A stretch of DNA of 64,000 bases, taken from contig NZ_JARLLG010000001.1 in NCBI RefSeq assembly GCF_029382255.1, positions 434,001-498,000 of the forward strand. The letters are read 5' to 3'. How positions within the stretch are numbered: the first letter of the stretch is position 1; the number at the start of each line of letters is the position of its first letter. The position numbers and the translations under genes were made by a program. Under the pieces are notes generated by a model, which saw nothing but the letters and a program-made list of their open reading frames with translations, searched no databases and was not told where the DNA came from. The DNA comes from Isoptericola croceus. Its GTDB lineage: Bacteria > Actinomycetota > Actinomycetes > Actinomycetales > Cellulomonadaceae. This document shows, in pieces, positions 42,950 to 50,261 of the stretch.

Positions 42950-44644
42950 ATGCGGATCCTGCTGCTGGTCTCGGCGTTCAACGGTCTGACACAGCGCGCC
43001 TGGTGCGCGCTCAGCGACTCCGGGCACGACGTCGGCGTGGAGATCGCCCCGACCTTCGACTCGCCGGAGGCGCTGACCGCCGCCGTGGCGGACGCCGACC
43101 CCGACCTGATCCTGTGCCCGTTCCTCAAGCACCGCGTCCCGCAGGAGGTGTACGAGCGGTGGACCACCGTCGTCGTGCACCCCGGACCGGTGGGGGACCG
43201 TGGCCCCTCGTCGCTGGACCACGCCATCCTCACGCGCCAGGAGCGGTGGGGCGTGACGGCGCTGTCGACCGTGGAGGAGATGGACGCCGGGCCGGTGTGG
43301 GCGACGTCCACCTTCCCCCTGCCGGACGTCCCCGTCGCGAAGAGCGCGCTCTACAACGGGCCGGTGGCTGACGCCGCGATGGCGTGCATCGCCGAGGTGG
43401 TGCGCATGGTCGGCGCCGGCGAGGAGCCGGTCCCGGCGGACGAGCTGCCCCGCGACGTGCCGGGCACCGGCGAGCTGCCGCTGCTGCGTCGCCCCGCGTT
43501 CGAGATCGACTGGTCGCTCCCGGTCGAGGAGCTCGCGCGCCGCGTCGCGGCCGCCGACGGCGCCCCGGGCGCCCCGGCACAGGTCGGCGACGAGCGGTAC
43601 TGCCTGTTCGACGCCGTCGCCACGACCGACGTACCGGACCCGGAGGCGGTGCCCGGCAGCATCGTCGGCCACGACGTCGACGCCGTGGCCCTCGCCGCCG
43701 TGGACGGCACCCTGTGGGTCGGCTACGCGGCCACCCTGACCGCACGACGGGGCACCAAGCTGCCGGCGCGACTGGTGCTGGACCCGGCGGCGGCCTCACC
43801 GCGCCGGGCGGCGCCCCTGGAGCTGGCCGAGACCCGGTACGAGCGCGACGGCGAGGTCGGGATCCTGACGATCCGCTCGTACAACGGCGCGATGCACACC
43901 GCCCAGTGCCACCGGCTCACCGCGGCGGTCGCCGAGGCGCTCGCGGAGGACACCAGCGTGCTCGTCCTGCGCGGCACCGACAGCCTCTTCTCCAACGGCA
44001 TCCACCTCGGCATGATCGAGGCCGCCGACGACCCTGCCGCCGAGGCCTGGGCGAACATCCAGGCGATCGACGACCTGTGCGAGACCATCGCCATGGCGGA
44101 CCAGCTGACGGTGGCCGCCTTCACCGCGAGCGCCGGGGCCGGAGGTGTGATGACCGGGCTGTGCGCCGACGTCGTCCTCTCGCGCGACGGGGTGGTGCTC
44201 AACCCGTACTACGACATGGGGATCTACGGCTCCGAGCTGCACACGTGGACGGTCGCCGCTCGGGTCGGCGAGGAGGTGGCCGACCAGCTGCTCACCAGGC
44301 GGCTTCCGGTCTCGGCCCACCGCGCAGCAGAGCTCGGGCTCGTCGACGGCGTCGGTCCGCGGGACACCGGCGAGTTCGACGCCTGGCTCGCCAAGCGTGC
44401 CGCGGAGCTGGCGGGTCCGGCGGAGCGCAGCGCTGCCGGTGACGTGGCGCGCACCCGTGCTCCGGAGCACCCGCTGTCCTACCACCGCACGATCGAGCTG
44501 GCCGAGATGGCCCGTGACATCTTCGACGACCGTCACGGGTTCGCTGCTCGTCGGCAGGACTTCCTGCGCAAGGTCGCGACGTCCCAGACGCCGGAGCGGC
44601 TGCGGTTCGCGGGCCCGCGGACGGCGCACGCGGAGGTTCGGTGA
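42950..44644 (+). CDS. hoxX: HoxX-like two-domain protein (formyltransferase plus enoyl-CoA hydratase fold)
   Basis: 564 residues from ATG 42950, the last of three ATGs after AGG. The N-terminal formyltransferase-like domain has MRILLLVSAFNGLTQRAWC, PDLILCPFLKHRVP and VVVHPGPVGDRGPSSLDHAI. The C-terminal crotonase-like domain has LFSNGIHLGMIEAADDPAAE, IDDLCETIAMADQLTVAAF, AGAGGVMTGLCADVVLSRDG and VLNPYYDMGIYGSEL. This pairing and these motifs are those of HoxX, which makes the CO ligand of NiFe hydrogenase aerobically from formyl-THF via formyl-CoA. No hydrogenase or hyp genes lie in the window, so here it may be a stand-alone enzyme. Confidence 0.8.
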   Translation: MRILLLVSAFNGLTQRAWCALSDSGHDVGVEIAPTFDSPEALTAAVADADPDLILCPFLKHRVPQEVYERWTTVVVHPGPVGDRGPSSLDHAILTRQERWGVTALSTVEEMDAGPVWATSTFPLPDVPVAKSALYNGPVADAAMACIAEVVRMVGAGEEPVPADELPRDVPGTGELPLLRRPAFEIDWSLPVEELARRVAAADGAPGAPAQVGDERYCLFDAVATTDVPDPEAVPGSIVGHDVDAVALAAVDGTLWVGYAATLTARRGTKLPARLVLDPAAASPRRAAPLELAETRYERDGEVGILTIRSYNGAMHTAQCHRLTAAVAEALAEDTSVLVLRGTDSLFSNGIHLGMIEAADDPAAEAWANIQAIDDLCETIAMADQLTVAAFTASAGAGGVMTGLCADVVLSRDGVVLNPYYDMGIYGSELHTWTVAARVGEEVADQLLTRRLPVSAHRAAELGLVDGVGPRDTGEFDAWLAKRAAELAGPAERSAAGDVARTRAPEHPLSYHRTIELAEMARDIFDDRHGFAARRQDFLRKVATSQTPERLRFAGPRTAHAEVR

Positions 44645-44673
44645 ATGGTCCTCGGACGACCGGCCCCGGCCGG

Positions 44674-44679
44674 TAGGTT
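44674..44679 (+). promoter_or_regulatory. -10 hexamer of leaderless hydrolase gene
   Basis: TAGGTT ends 7 nt before GTG 44687; no Shine-Dalgarno sequence. Confidence 0.5.
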
Positions 44680-44686
44680 GGCCCAC

Positions 44687-46258
44687 GTGATCTCCACCCA
44701 CCGTCACCCGAGCCCGCCGTCCACCCGCTCGACCGGCCGGCGGGCCGTGGGCCTCGCGGCGTCGCTCGCCGCCGTGCTCGTGATCGCCGGGTGCACGGCG
44801 AACGCTCCGTGGAAGGCGCAGACGCCCGTCGGGGAGGCGACGTCCTCCGCGGACGTCGGAGCGCCCGAGGGGTACGAGGACTTCTACACCCAGGACATCG
44901 TCTGGACCGAGTGCCGGAGCGACTTCGAGTGCGCCACGGTCCCCGCCCCGCTGTCCTGGAGCGACCCGGACGCCGGTGAGATCGAGCTGGCGCTCATGCG
45001 GACCCGGGCCTCCGGGGAGAAGGTCGGCTCGCTGCTGGTCAACCCGGGCGGGCCCGGCGGTTCCGGTGTCGACTACCTCGAGGCGGCCGCGGGGAACCTC
45101 GGTGACCGGGTGCGTGCGTCGTTCGACGTCGTGGGCTTCGACCCGCGCGGTGTGCGCAGCTCGACCGAGGTCGTGTGCTTCGACGACGCCGAGAAGGACA
45201 AGTACCTCAGCGAGGACGCCGACCTGACCACGGACGAGGGGCTCGCCGCTGCCCGCGAGTCGAGCGCCGCGTGGGGCGAGGCGTGCGCCGAGAACACCGG
45301 GGAGCTGCTCGGCAACGTGGACACCCAAAGTGCCGCCAAGGACATGGACATGCTCCGCGCTGCTCTCGGGGACGACGAGCTCCACTACCTCGGGTTCTCC
45401 TACGGGACGAGCCTGGGGGCGACCTACGCCGGGCTGTTCCCCGAGCGGGCTGGCCGGCTGGTGCTCGACGGGGCGATCGACCCGCGCCTCGGCAGCGCCG
45501 AGATGTCGGCCGGGCAGGCGGTCGGGTTCGAGAACGCACTGCGCGCCTACGTCGCCGACTGCCAGGCGGGAGCGGGCTGCCCACTGACGGGGTCGGTCGA
45601 CGACGGGATGCAGCAGGTGCGTGCGGTGCTCGACCAGGCCTACGACCGGCCGTACCGCACCGACGGTGATCGCGTGGTGACCCAGACGCTCGCGTTCTAC
45701 GGCGTGGCCGTCACGCTGTACGACGAGCAGAGCTGGTCGCTGCTCAGCCAGGCGCTCGCGGCGGCGATCGACGAGGGTGACGGTTCGGTGCTGCTGTTCC
45801 TCGCCGACTTCTACAACGACCGGAACGCTGACGGCTCCTTCGCGAGCAACTCGACCGAGGCGTTCACCTCGATCAACTGCCTGGACAGCCGGAGCTCCGA
45901 CGACGTCGAGGTCATGCGTGAGCAGGCCGCCGAGATCGAGGCGGCGGCACCCACCATGGGGTCGTTCTTCGGCTACGGCGGGATCACCTGCGCCGACTGG
46001 CCCTACCCGGCGGCGGAGCAGGAGTACGACGTGGCTGCACCCGGCGCCGCGCCGATCGTCGTCATCGGCACCACGAACGACCCGGCGACGCCGTACGTGT
46101 GGTCCGAGGGCATGGCGGAGGCGCTGGACTCCGGCGTCCTGGTCACCTACGAGGGTGAGGGCCACACCGCGTACGGGCGCTCCAACAGCTGCATCATGGA
46201 GGCGGTGGACGACTTCCTCGTGGACGGCATCGTGCCCGAGGATGGACTCACCTGCTGA
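44687..46258 (+). CDS. Lipoprotein alpha/beta hydrolase of the TAP (tripeptidyl aminopeptidase) family
   Basis: 523 residues from GTG 44687. Signal peptide with lipobox AAVLVIAGC (Cys34 or so), so the enzyme is tethered outside the membrane. Hydrolase core: GSLLVNPGGPGGSGVDYL (oxyanion), FDVVGFDPRGVRSS, nucleophile Ser in YLGFSYGTSLGATYAGL, Asp in PIVVIGTTNDPATPY and His in YEGEGHTAYG. Then comes the TAP C-terminal segment with CADW-type Cys. The family removes tripeptides from proteins; the Streptomyces members are called SlpD/E and Tap. Its stop TGA lies inside the first copy of the 20-bp repeat array. Confidence 0.88.
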   Translation: MISTHRHPSPPSTRSTGRRAVGLAASLAAVLVIAGCTANAPWKAQTPVGEATSSADVGAPEGYEDFYTQDIVWTECRSDFECATVPAPLSWSDPDAGEIELALMRTRASGEKVGSLLVNPGGPGGSGVDYLEAAAGNLGDRVRASFDVVGFDPRGVRSSTEVVCFDDAEKDKYLSEDADLTTDEGLAAARESSAAWGEACAENTGELLGNVDTQSAAKDMDMLRAALGDDELHYLGFSYGTSLGATYAGLFPERAGRLVLDGAIDPRLGSAEMSAGQAVGFENALRAYVADCQAGAGCPLTGSVDDGMQQVRAVLDQAYDRPYRTDGDRVVTQTLAFYGVAVTLYDEQSWSLLSQALAAAIDEGDGSVLLFLADFYNDRNADGSFASNSTEAFTSINCLDSRSSDDVEVMREQAAEIEAAAPTMGSFFGYGGITCADWPYPAAEQEYDVAAPGAAPIVVIGTTNDPATPYVWSEGMAEALDSGVLVTYEGEGHTAYGRSNSCIMEAVDDFLVDGIVPEDGLTC

Positions 46259-46328
46259 GGCAGCGCTCGCCCCGCCGAGGTAGCGCACCTCCTGCCGAGG
46301 TAGCGCTGGACCTGGCGAGGTAGCGCTG
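46256..46328 (+). repeat. Four-copy 20-bp-period array of the CGAGGTAGCGC repeat
   Basis: Copies begin at 46256 (degenerate, TGAGGCAGCGCT), 46276 (CGAGGTAGCGCAC), 46296 and 46316 (CGAGGTAGCGCTG): exactly 20 bp apart each. The first copy contains the TGA stop of the TAP hydrolase. Same unit and period as at 33736-33768, downstream of an unrelated gene. The spacers vary. Confidence 0.75.
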
Positions 46329-46439
46329 TGACCCACACGACGCTGTCGGTCCGCGGGATCCTTTTGGAGCCCCGGCCCGGCGTCGGGTACTGTGGGCGCG
46401 CCCGCTGATCGAGGTCCTGCCTCGGTCGCCGTCGGGCGC

Positions 46440-46512
46440 GCCGCCTTAGCTCAGTCGGTAGAGCGGTTCACTCGTAATGAACAGGTCGTCGGTTCGATTC
46501 CGACAGGCGGCT
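46440..46512 (+). tRNA. tRNA-Thr (anticodon CGT)
   Basis: 73 nt folding as a cloverleaf: acceptor GCCGCCT / AGGCGGC, D-arm GCTCAGTCGGTAGAGC, anticodon stem GTTCA / TGAAC with loop CTCGTAA (anticodon CGT, reads ACG), T-arm GTCGG TTCGATT CCGAC, discriminator T. No CCA is encoded. The 46440-46555 stretch holds only this tRNA and its terminator. Confidence 0.95.
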
Positions 46513-46520
46513 CAAGAAAA

Positions 46521-46554
46521 GGCCCCGCACCTACGGAGACGTCGGTGCGGGGCC
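46521..46554 (+). terminator. Terminator after tRNA-Thr
   Basis: GGCCCCGCACC (46521-46531) and GGTGCGGGGCC (46544-46554) form a perfect 11-bp stem with a 12-nt loop, preceded by AAGAAAA and followed by CTTCTT, a strong intrinsic terminator that could work in both directions. Confidence 0.85.
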
Positions 46555-46597
46555 CTTCTTGTGCGGTAGGTGGTCCGGTGCCCGGTCCAGCGCGTCC

Positions 46598-46954
46598 TCA
46601 GCCCCGCGGGTGCGAGCTGGTGCGCTGGTACCGCTCCGGTGGGCCAGGCTCGGCGGCGGTCTGCGGGGTCGCCTTGCTCCCGTGGCGCGTCTCGCCCTGC
46701 GGGGGCGCCGCGTCCGGGTTGCCCCCCGAGGGCTGGGCGCCGTCGCGGAGCTCTTCGAGCCGCTGCTCGAGCACGGTCAGGACGGGCTGGCGCTGCCCGT
46801 GCGCGCGCTCGTAGGCCAGGACCTTCTCGAGGCCGTCGGCGTCGAGCTGGCGGACCCGGTGCGCGAGCGTGCCCACCGGGAGGTGGTCGTAGTCGGGCAG
46901 CGGCAGGTCGTCGCGGTCGGGTGCGGTCGTCTCGTTCGTCCGGTCGTCGGTCAT
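46598..46954 (-). CDS. DUF8129-like small acidic protein
   Basis: 118 residues from ATG 46954 (AGGGGGA ribosome site). The N-terminal half has LPLPDYDHLPVGTLAHRVRQ, LDADGLEKVLAYERAHGQRQ and PVLTVLEQRLEELRDG, a repeated-helix pattern seen in actinobacterial DUF8129-type proteins. The C-terminal half is low-complexity and rich in Pro, Gly, Ser and Thr. No signal or membrane segment is seen; function is unknown. Its stop is 43 bp from the tRNA terminator on the opposite strand. Confidence 0.65.
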   Translation of the reverse strand: MTDDRTNETTAPDRDDLPLPDYDHLPVGTLAHRVRQLDADGLEKVLAYERAHGQRQPVLTVLEQRLEELRDGAQPSGGNPDAAPPQGETRHGSKATPQTAAEPGPPERYQRTSSHPRG

Positions 46955-47050
46955 GATCGTCCCCCTGGCGAACGTGCCTCGGTGGTGTTCTCCTCGACCG
47001 TAGGCAGTTCGCTGCCCTGCCCGCATCCTCGGGCGGCGCCTGCGGTCGGC

Positions 47051-47974
47051 TCACACCGCCGAGGGAGCCGCGACGTCGCGCCGCGCGGACGGCCGCCCAC
47101 GGAACTGCCCCGTGGCTGCCAGCACGGCGATCAGCACGGCGGGCACGATCCATCCGCTCCAGCCCAGGACGGTCGCCTGCGTGGTGTCCAGCGAAGTGCC
47201 TGCAGCGATGAAGAGGACGTGCATGCCTGCGGCGGCGTTGAACGCGCCGTGCGCCAGGGCTGGCGCCCACACGTTGCCGCTGCGCAGCCGCAGCCACGAG
47301 AACACGGCACCGATGACGGTGCAGGAACCCACCATCGTGACGAGGGCCACCCAGGGCGAGGCGGTGGGGTAGTTGTACCCGAGCAGCACCACGGGGGCGT
47401 GCCACAGGCCCCAGATCACCCCGGAGACGACGACGGCGGTCGCCACGTGTGTGCGACGCATCAGGTGGGGCAGGAGCCAGCCGCGCCAGCCCAGCTCCTC
47501 GCCGAGCGCGGGCACGAGGTTGACCACCGAGCCGATGACCACGTTCACGAGCTGCAGGGCGACGAGCACCTGGATGGGGACGTCGACCTGGCCCGCCCCG
47601 CCGAGGACGGCGAGCTGGTCGTCCACGACCTCCTGGAACCCGGAGAAGCCCACCAGGTCCATCTCGTAGAGCCCGAACGCCGCGGCGACCGGCAGCGCCG
47701 CCAGGACGAGCAGGACGGGGACCACGAACGCGAGTGCCAGCCAACCGAAGAACCGCCCCCACGGCCGGACGTGGGTCAGGCCGAGGGAGCGGGCGACCGG
47801 CCGGCGCTCGACGAACCGCACCACGACGAGCGCGGCGACGGCCGGCGCGAACATCATCGTGACCGCCACGACCACGAGCAATGGGCTGTCCAGGCCGTCG
47901 CCGAGCCACAGCGGCAACGCCACCAGCCAGGACAGCCCGAAGGAGATCGCGAGGTAGATCAGCAGGGCACGCAC
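47051..47974 (-). CDS. CPBP family intramembrane glutamic protease
   Basis: 307 residues from GTG 47974, selected because a TACGGT hexamer lies 6 nt upstream (GTG at 47980 adds two residues). Seven or eight hydrophobic helices. Active-site motifs: ALGEELGWRGWLLPHL (Glu-Glu-x3-Arg), SGVIWGLWHAPVVLLG (His), and APALAHGAFNAAAGMH (His and Asn). These are the four motifs of the ABI/CPBP family, membrane proteases such as Rce1-like CAAX enzymes and bacteriocin-immunity proteins. The substrate is not known. It is divergent from def, with their promoters overlapping in 42 bp. Confidence 0.85.
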   Translation of the reverse strand: MRALLIYLAISFGLSWLVALPLWLGDGLDSPLLVVVAVTMMFAPAVAALVVVRFVERRPVARSLGLTHVRPWGRFFGWLALAFVVPVLLVLAALPVAAAFGLYEMDLVGFSGFQEVVDDQLAVLGGAGQVDVPIQVLVALQLVNVVIGSVVNLVPALGEELGWRGWLLPHLMRRTHVATAVVVSGVIWGLWHAPVVLLGYNYPTASPWVALVTMVGSCTVIGAVFSWLRLRSGNVWAPALAHGAFNAAAGMHVLFIAAGTSLDTTQATVLGWSGWIVPAVLIAVLAATGQFRGRPSARRDVAAPSAV

Positions 47975-47980
47975 AGGCAC

Positions 47981-47986
47981 ACCGTA
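47981..47986 (-). promoter_or_regulatory. -10 hexamer of leaderless CPBP gene
   Basis: On the minus strand TACGGT (47986-47981) ends 6 nt before GTG 47974, without a Shine-Dalgarno sequence. It is 17 bp from the def promoter hexamer on the other strand. Confidence 0.45.
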
Positions 47987-48003
47987 GCGAGGGCACGCGC
48001 CGG

Positions 48004-48009
48004 TAGGCT
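48004..48009 (+). promoter_or_regulatory. -10 hexamer of leaderless def
   Basis: TAGGCT ends 7 nt before ATG 48017, without a Shine-Dalgarno sequence. Confidence 0.5.
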
Positions 48010-48016
48010 CGGGGCC

Positions 48017-48703
48017 ATGGCTTGGAGCTTCGGTCGTCGGCGTCCCACCACGTATCTGCTCGGTGAGGCGGTCGACCCGTACCCGGCCCAGCCGCCCGAG
48101 GCGCGCCGGGGGAGGGCGCTGCGGATCACCGAGATCGGCGAACCGGTGCTGCACACCCCGGCGCGGGCGGTCGAGCGGTTCTCGACGCCGGAGCTGGCCC
48201 GCCTCGTGGACGACCTGTTCGCGACGATGGAGGTCGCGCAGGGTGTCGGGCTGGCGGCGCCGCAGGTCGGCGTCGACCTGAGGGTCTTCGTCTACGACCT
48301 GACCGACGAGCGCGGGGACCGGCACGTGGGCCACGTCGTCAACCCGGTCCTCGAGATCGACGCGGATGCTGAGCTGGTCGTCGAGGAGGAGGGCTGCCTC
48401 TCGGTCCCGGGGGCGTACGTGCCGTTGGCGCGTCGCGCGGGGGCGTCGGTGCGCGGCGTGGACCAGCATGGCGGCCCCGTGCAGCTCGAGGCCACCGGGT
48501 ACCTTGCGCGGTGCTTCGTCCACGAGTCCCAGCACCTCGGCGGCACGCTCTACTGGGACCACCTGTCGAAGGCGGATCAGGCCGACGCGCTGCGTCAGCG
48601 CGACGAGGAGCGCCCGGAGGTGCTGGCGACTCGCCGCGAGATCGCGATCGAGCTGGGCAAGACGCCGGCCGACTACCCGGTGGAGCCTGCGGGCGGGCGC
48701 TGA
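48017..48703 (+). CDS. def: Peptide deformylase
   Basis: 228 residues. Motif 1 GVGLAAPQVG (residues about 76-85), motif 2 EEGCLSVPGAYVPL with the Cys zinc ligand, and motif 3 CFVHESQHLGG with both His ligands. Motif 3 is HESQH, where most deformylases have HExDH, so the Asp is replaced by Gln. There is an N-terminal extension of about 35 residues (MAWSFGRRRPTTYLLGEAV) before the family fold, and a helical C-terminal tail. It removes the formyl group from nascent proteins. A second, standard deformylase may exist elsewhere in the genome. Confidence 0.9.
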   Translation: MAWSFGRRRPTTYLLGEAVDPYPAQPPEARRGRALRITEIGEPVLHTPARAVERFSTPELARLVDDLFATMEVAQGVGLAAPQVGVDLRVFVYDLTDERGDRHVGHVVNPVLEIDADAELVVEEEGCLSVPGAYVPLARRAGASVRGVDQHGGPVQLEATGYLARCFVHESQHLGGTLYWDHLSKADQADALRQRDEERPEVLATRREIAIELGKTPADYPVEPAGGR

Positions 48704-48734
48704 GCGGCGTCGACCGCCTGCGGGAGCACGCTCC

Positions 48735-49520
48735 TCATCTGTCGCGGTGGCGCATGCGCCACACGACGACGCCCCCGGCGCCCAGTCCCGTTGCGGCCAG
48801 CCCGAACCCGGTCATCGCCCACAGCTTGCTGTCGGTCACTCTGCTGCCTGCTGCCTGGTGCCGTTCGTCGATCGCGGGCAGCTCGTTGCTGAAGCTGCGC
48901 CCCAGCGCCTCGAACTGCTCGACGCCCATCGCCTCGGTGGCCGCTGAGACGGACGGTGTCGGCGACGCCGAGGGGCTCGGGCTCGCGGACACCGACGGCG
49001 TCGGGGTCGGTTCGGGGGTGGGTGTCGGTGACGGTTCATCGGCGGGGCGGGACGGCGTCGGCGTCGAGGCAGGGGTCGGATCGGCGGTCGGTCGCGCGGA
49101 GGCTGTCGGCGACGTCTTCGGGTTCTGCGCCGGAGCCTTCGTCGGGCCGGCGCCCGGCTCGGTGCACCGCTGGTCCAGAAGAGACTCGCGCCACTCACCG
49201 ACGCCGGGGACGTTGACGTAGGTGACGCAGTAGCCGTCCGGCATCTCGGCGGGTGCGGCGCTGAACGCTACGTATCCCCGGCGCGCGCCGTCCATGGACT
49301 CGGTGAGCCGGTTGTAGTCCAGGCCCGCGAGGCTGCGGATCGAGTAGCGGAGGCGCTGGTCCCGGTCCTCGCGCTCGATCTTCTTGCCGTCGAACGCCAC
49401 GCCGGCGGCGGTCACGTCGAGGTCGTCGCCGGCCGTCGCGGGCAGCGCGGCTGTGAGAGCGAGGCCCGCCCCGAGGGCACCGGTGAGCAGGGCACGGACC
49501 GCAAGGCGGGCGACGCGCAC
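48735..49520 (-). CDS. Surface protein related to the LPXTG protein at 5458, membrane-tethered
   Basis: 261 residues from GTG 49520 (GGAAGGTCACGC before it). Signal peptide (RALLTGALGAGLALTAALPA), then a domain (about 31-125) starting LDVTAAGVAFDGKKIEREDR and closing CVTYVNVPGVGEW and QRCTEPGAG. A Pro/Ser/Thr/Ala-rich stretch (about 130-190) follows, then a coiled segment, a hydrophobic helix (AMTGFGLAATGLGAGGVVVW) and RMRHRDR. The domain pattern V(T)AxG(I/V)A...CVT(W/Y)V(Q/N)V...C(T/E)P is shared with the LPXTG protein, but no LPXTG motif is present here. Unknown function. Confidence 0.7.
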   Translation of the reverse strand: MRVARLAVRALLTGALGAGLALTAALPATAGDDLDVTAAGVAFDGKKIEREDRDQRLRYSIRSLAGLDYNRLTESMDGARRGYVAFSAAPAEMPDGYCVTYVNVPGVGEWRESLLDQRCTEPGAGPTKAPAQNPKTSPTASARPTADPTPASTPTPSRPADEPSPTPTPEPTPTPSVSASPSPSASPTPSVSAATEAMGVEQFEALGRSFSNELPAIDERHQAAGSRVTDSKLWAMTGFGLAATGLGAGGVVVWRMRHRDR

Positions 49521-49607
49521 GCGTGACCTTCCGACGCTGGGGTGCCGGGGCTCCGGCAGGGGCGAACCACATCGTAGGGGACGGGCTCGCGTCGCCGGGG
49601 CGACCGG

Positions 49608-50192
49608 TCAGAACGCGGTGATCCACTCGGCCACGGCGGCCGCGACGGCGTCATCCTGGTTCCGCACGTCGTGTGCACCGGGGAGGGTGACCCGGCTGAC
49701 GGGGCCCGGGATGACGGCGGCGTGGTCGGCGAGCTCGGCGGGGCTGCCGAAGGGATCCCGGTCGCCCGAGACGAAGAGCACGGGGACGTCGAGGTGGCCG
49801 AAGTGGTCGACGCGCAGCTTCTCGGGCTTGCCGGGCGGGTGCAGCGGGTAGCTGAGCAGCACGAGCCCTGCCGCGGGCAGCCCGTCGGCCACGGCCATCG
49901 AGCACATGCGACCTCCGTAGGAGCGCCCGCCGAGCAGGATCCGGTCGGTGCTGACACCGAGCTCGTCGGCGAAGCGTCCCGCAGCCTCCCGCAGGTGGGC
50001 GATCGCGACCGGTGGGCGGTCCGGCATCCGTTTGCCGGCGGCGCGGTAGGGGAAGTCGATCCGTGCGACGGGCAGTGCCGGCGCGGTGGCGAGGCGGTCG
50101 GCGACCGCGCGCAGCGTGTGGTGGTCGCGGTCCGCGCCGGCGCCCGGCGTGAGCAGGAGGCCCGCGGGGACGGGATGTGACTGTGCCGACAT
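49608..50192 (-). CDS. Small alpha/beta hydrolase (dienelactone-hydrolase-like/Tex30 type)
   Basis: A 194-residue cytosolic hydrolase. PAGLLLTPGAGADRDHHTLR is the first strand and oxyanion loop; nucleophile Ser in LLGGRSYGGRMCSMAV; Asp in VSGDRDPFGSP; His in PGAHDVRNQD. It is short, typical of the KANL3/Tex30 branch of the alpha/beta hydrolases. Start ATG 50192 begins MSAQSHPVPAG. It is divergent from the GH43 gene across a 69-bp gap containing a palindrome, so the two may be co-regulated. The substrate is not indicated. Confidence 0.82.
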   Translation of the reverse strand: MSAQSHPVPAGLLLTPGAGADRDHHTLRAVADRLATAPALPVARIDFPYRAAGKRMPDRPPVAIAHLREAAGRFADELGVSTDRILLGGRSYGGRMCSMAVADGLPAAGLVLLSYPLHPPGKPEKLRVDHFGHLDVPVLFVSGDRDPFGSPAELADHAAVIPGPVSRVTLPGAHDVRNQDDAVAAAVAEWITAF

Positions 50193-50225
50193 GGACCCCA
50201 GTCTCGCGCACGATGTACCGTGGCC

Positions 50226-50245
50226 CTTCTACATCGTTGTACAAG
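50226..50245. promoter_or_regulatory. Operator-like palindrome before the GH43 gene
   Basis: CTTCTACA / TGTACAAG around TCGT: 8-bp arms with one mismatch. It lies 17 bp upstream of the GH43 ATG and 34 bp from the divergent hydrolase start. The ACA...TGTA pattern fits GntR-type sites and some LacI-type ones. No regulator gene is adjacent. Confidence 0.5.
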
Positions 50246-50261
50246 CCGAACGAGGACACCC

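Noticed and set aside
42950-43400. Methionyl-tRNA formyltransferase
   Set aside because: The HPG...GDRGPSSLDHAI pattern and the attached crotonase domain are HoxX-like.
46392-46814. 140-codon plus-strand frame across the tRNA gene
   Set aside because: It contains tRNA-Thr and its terminator, and is antisense to the small protein gene at 46598-46954.
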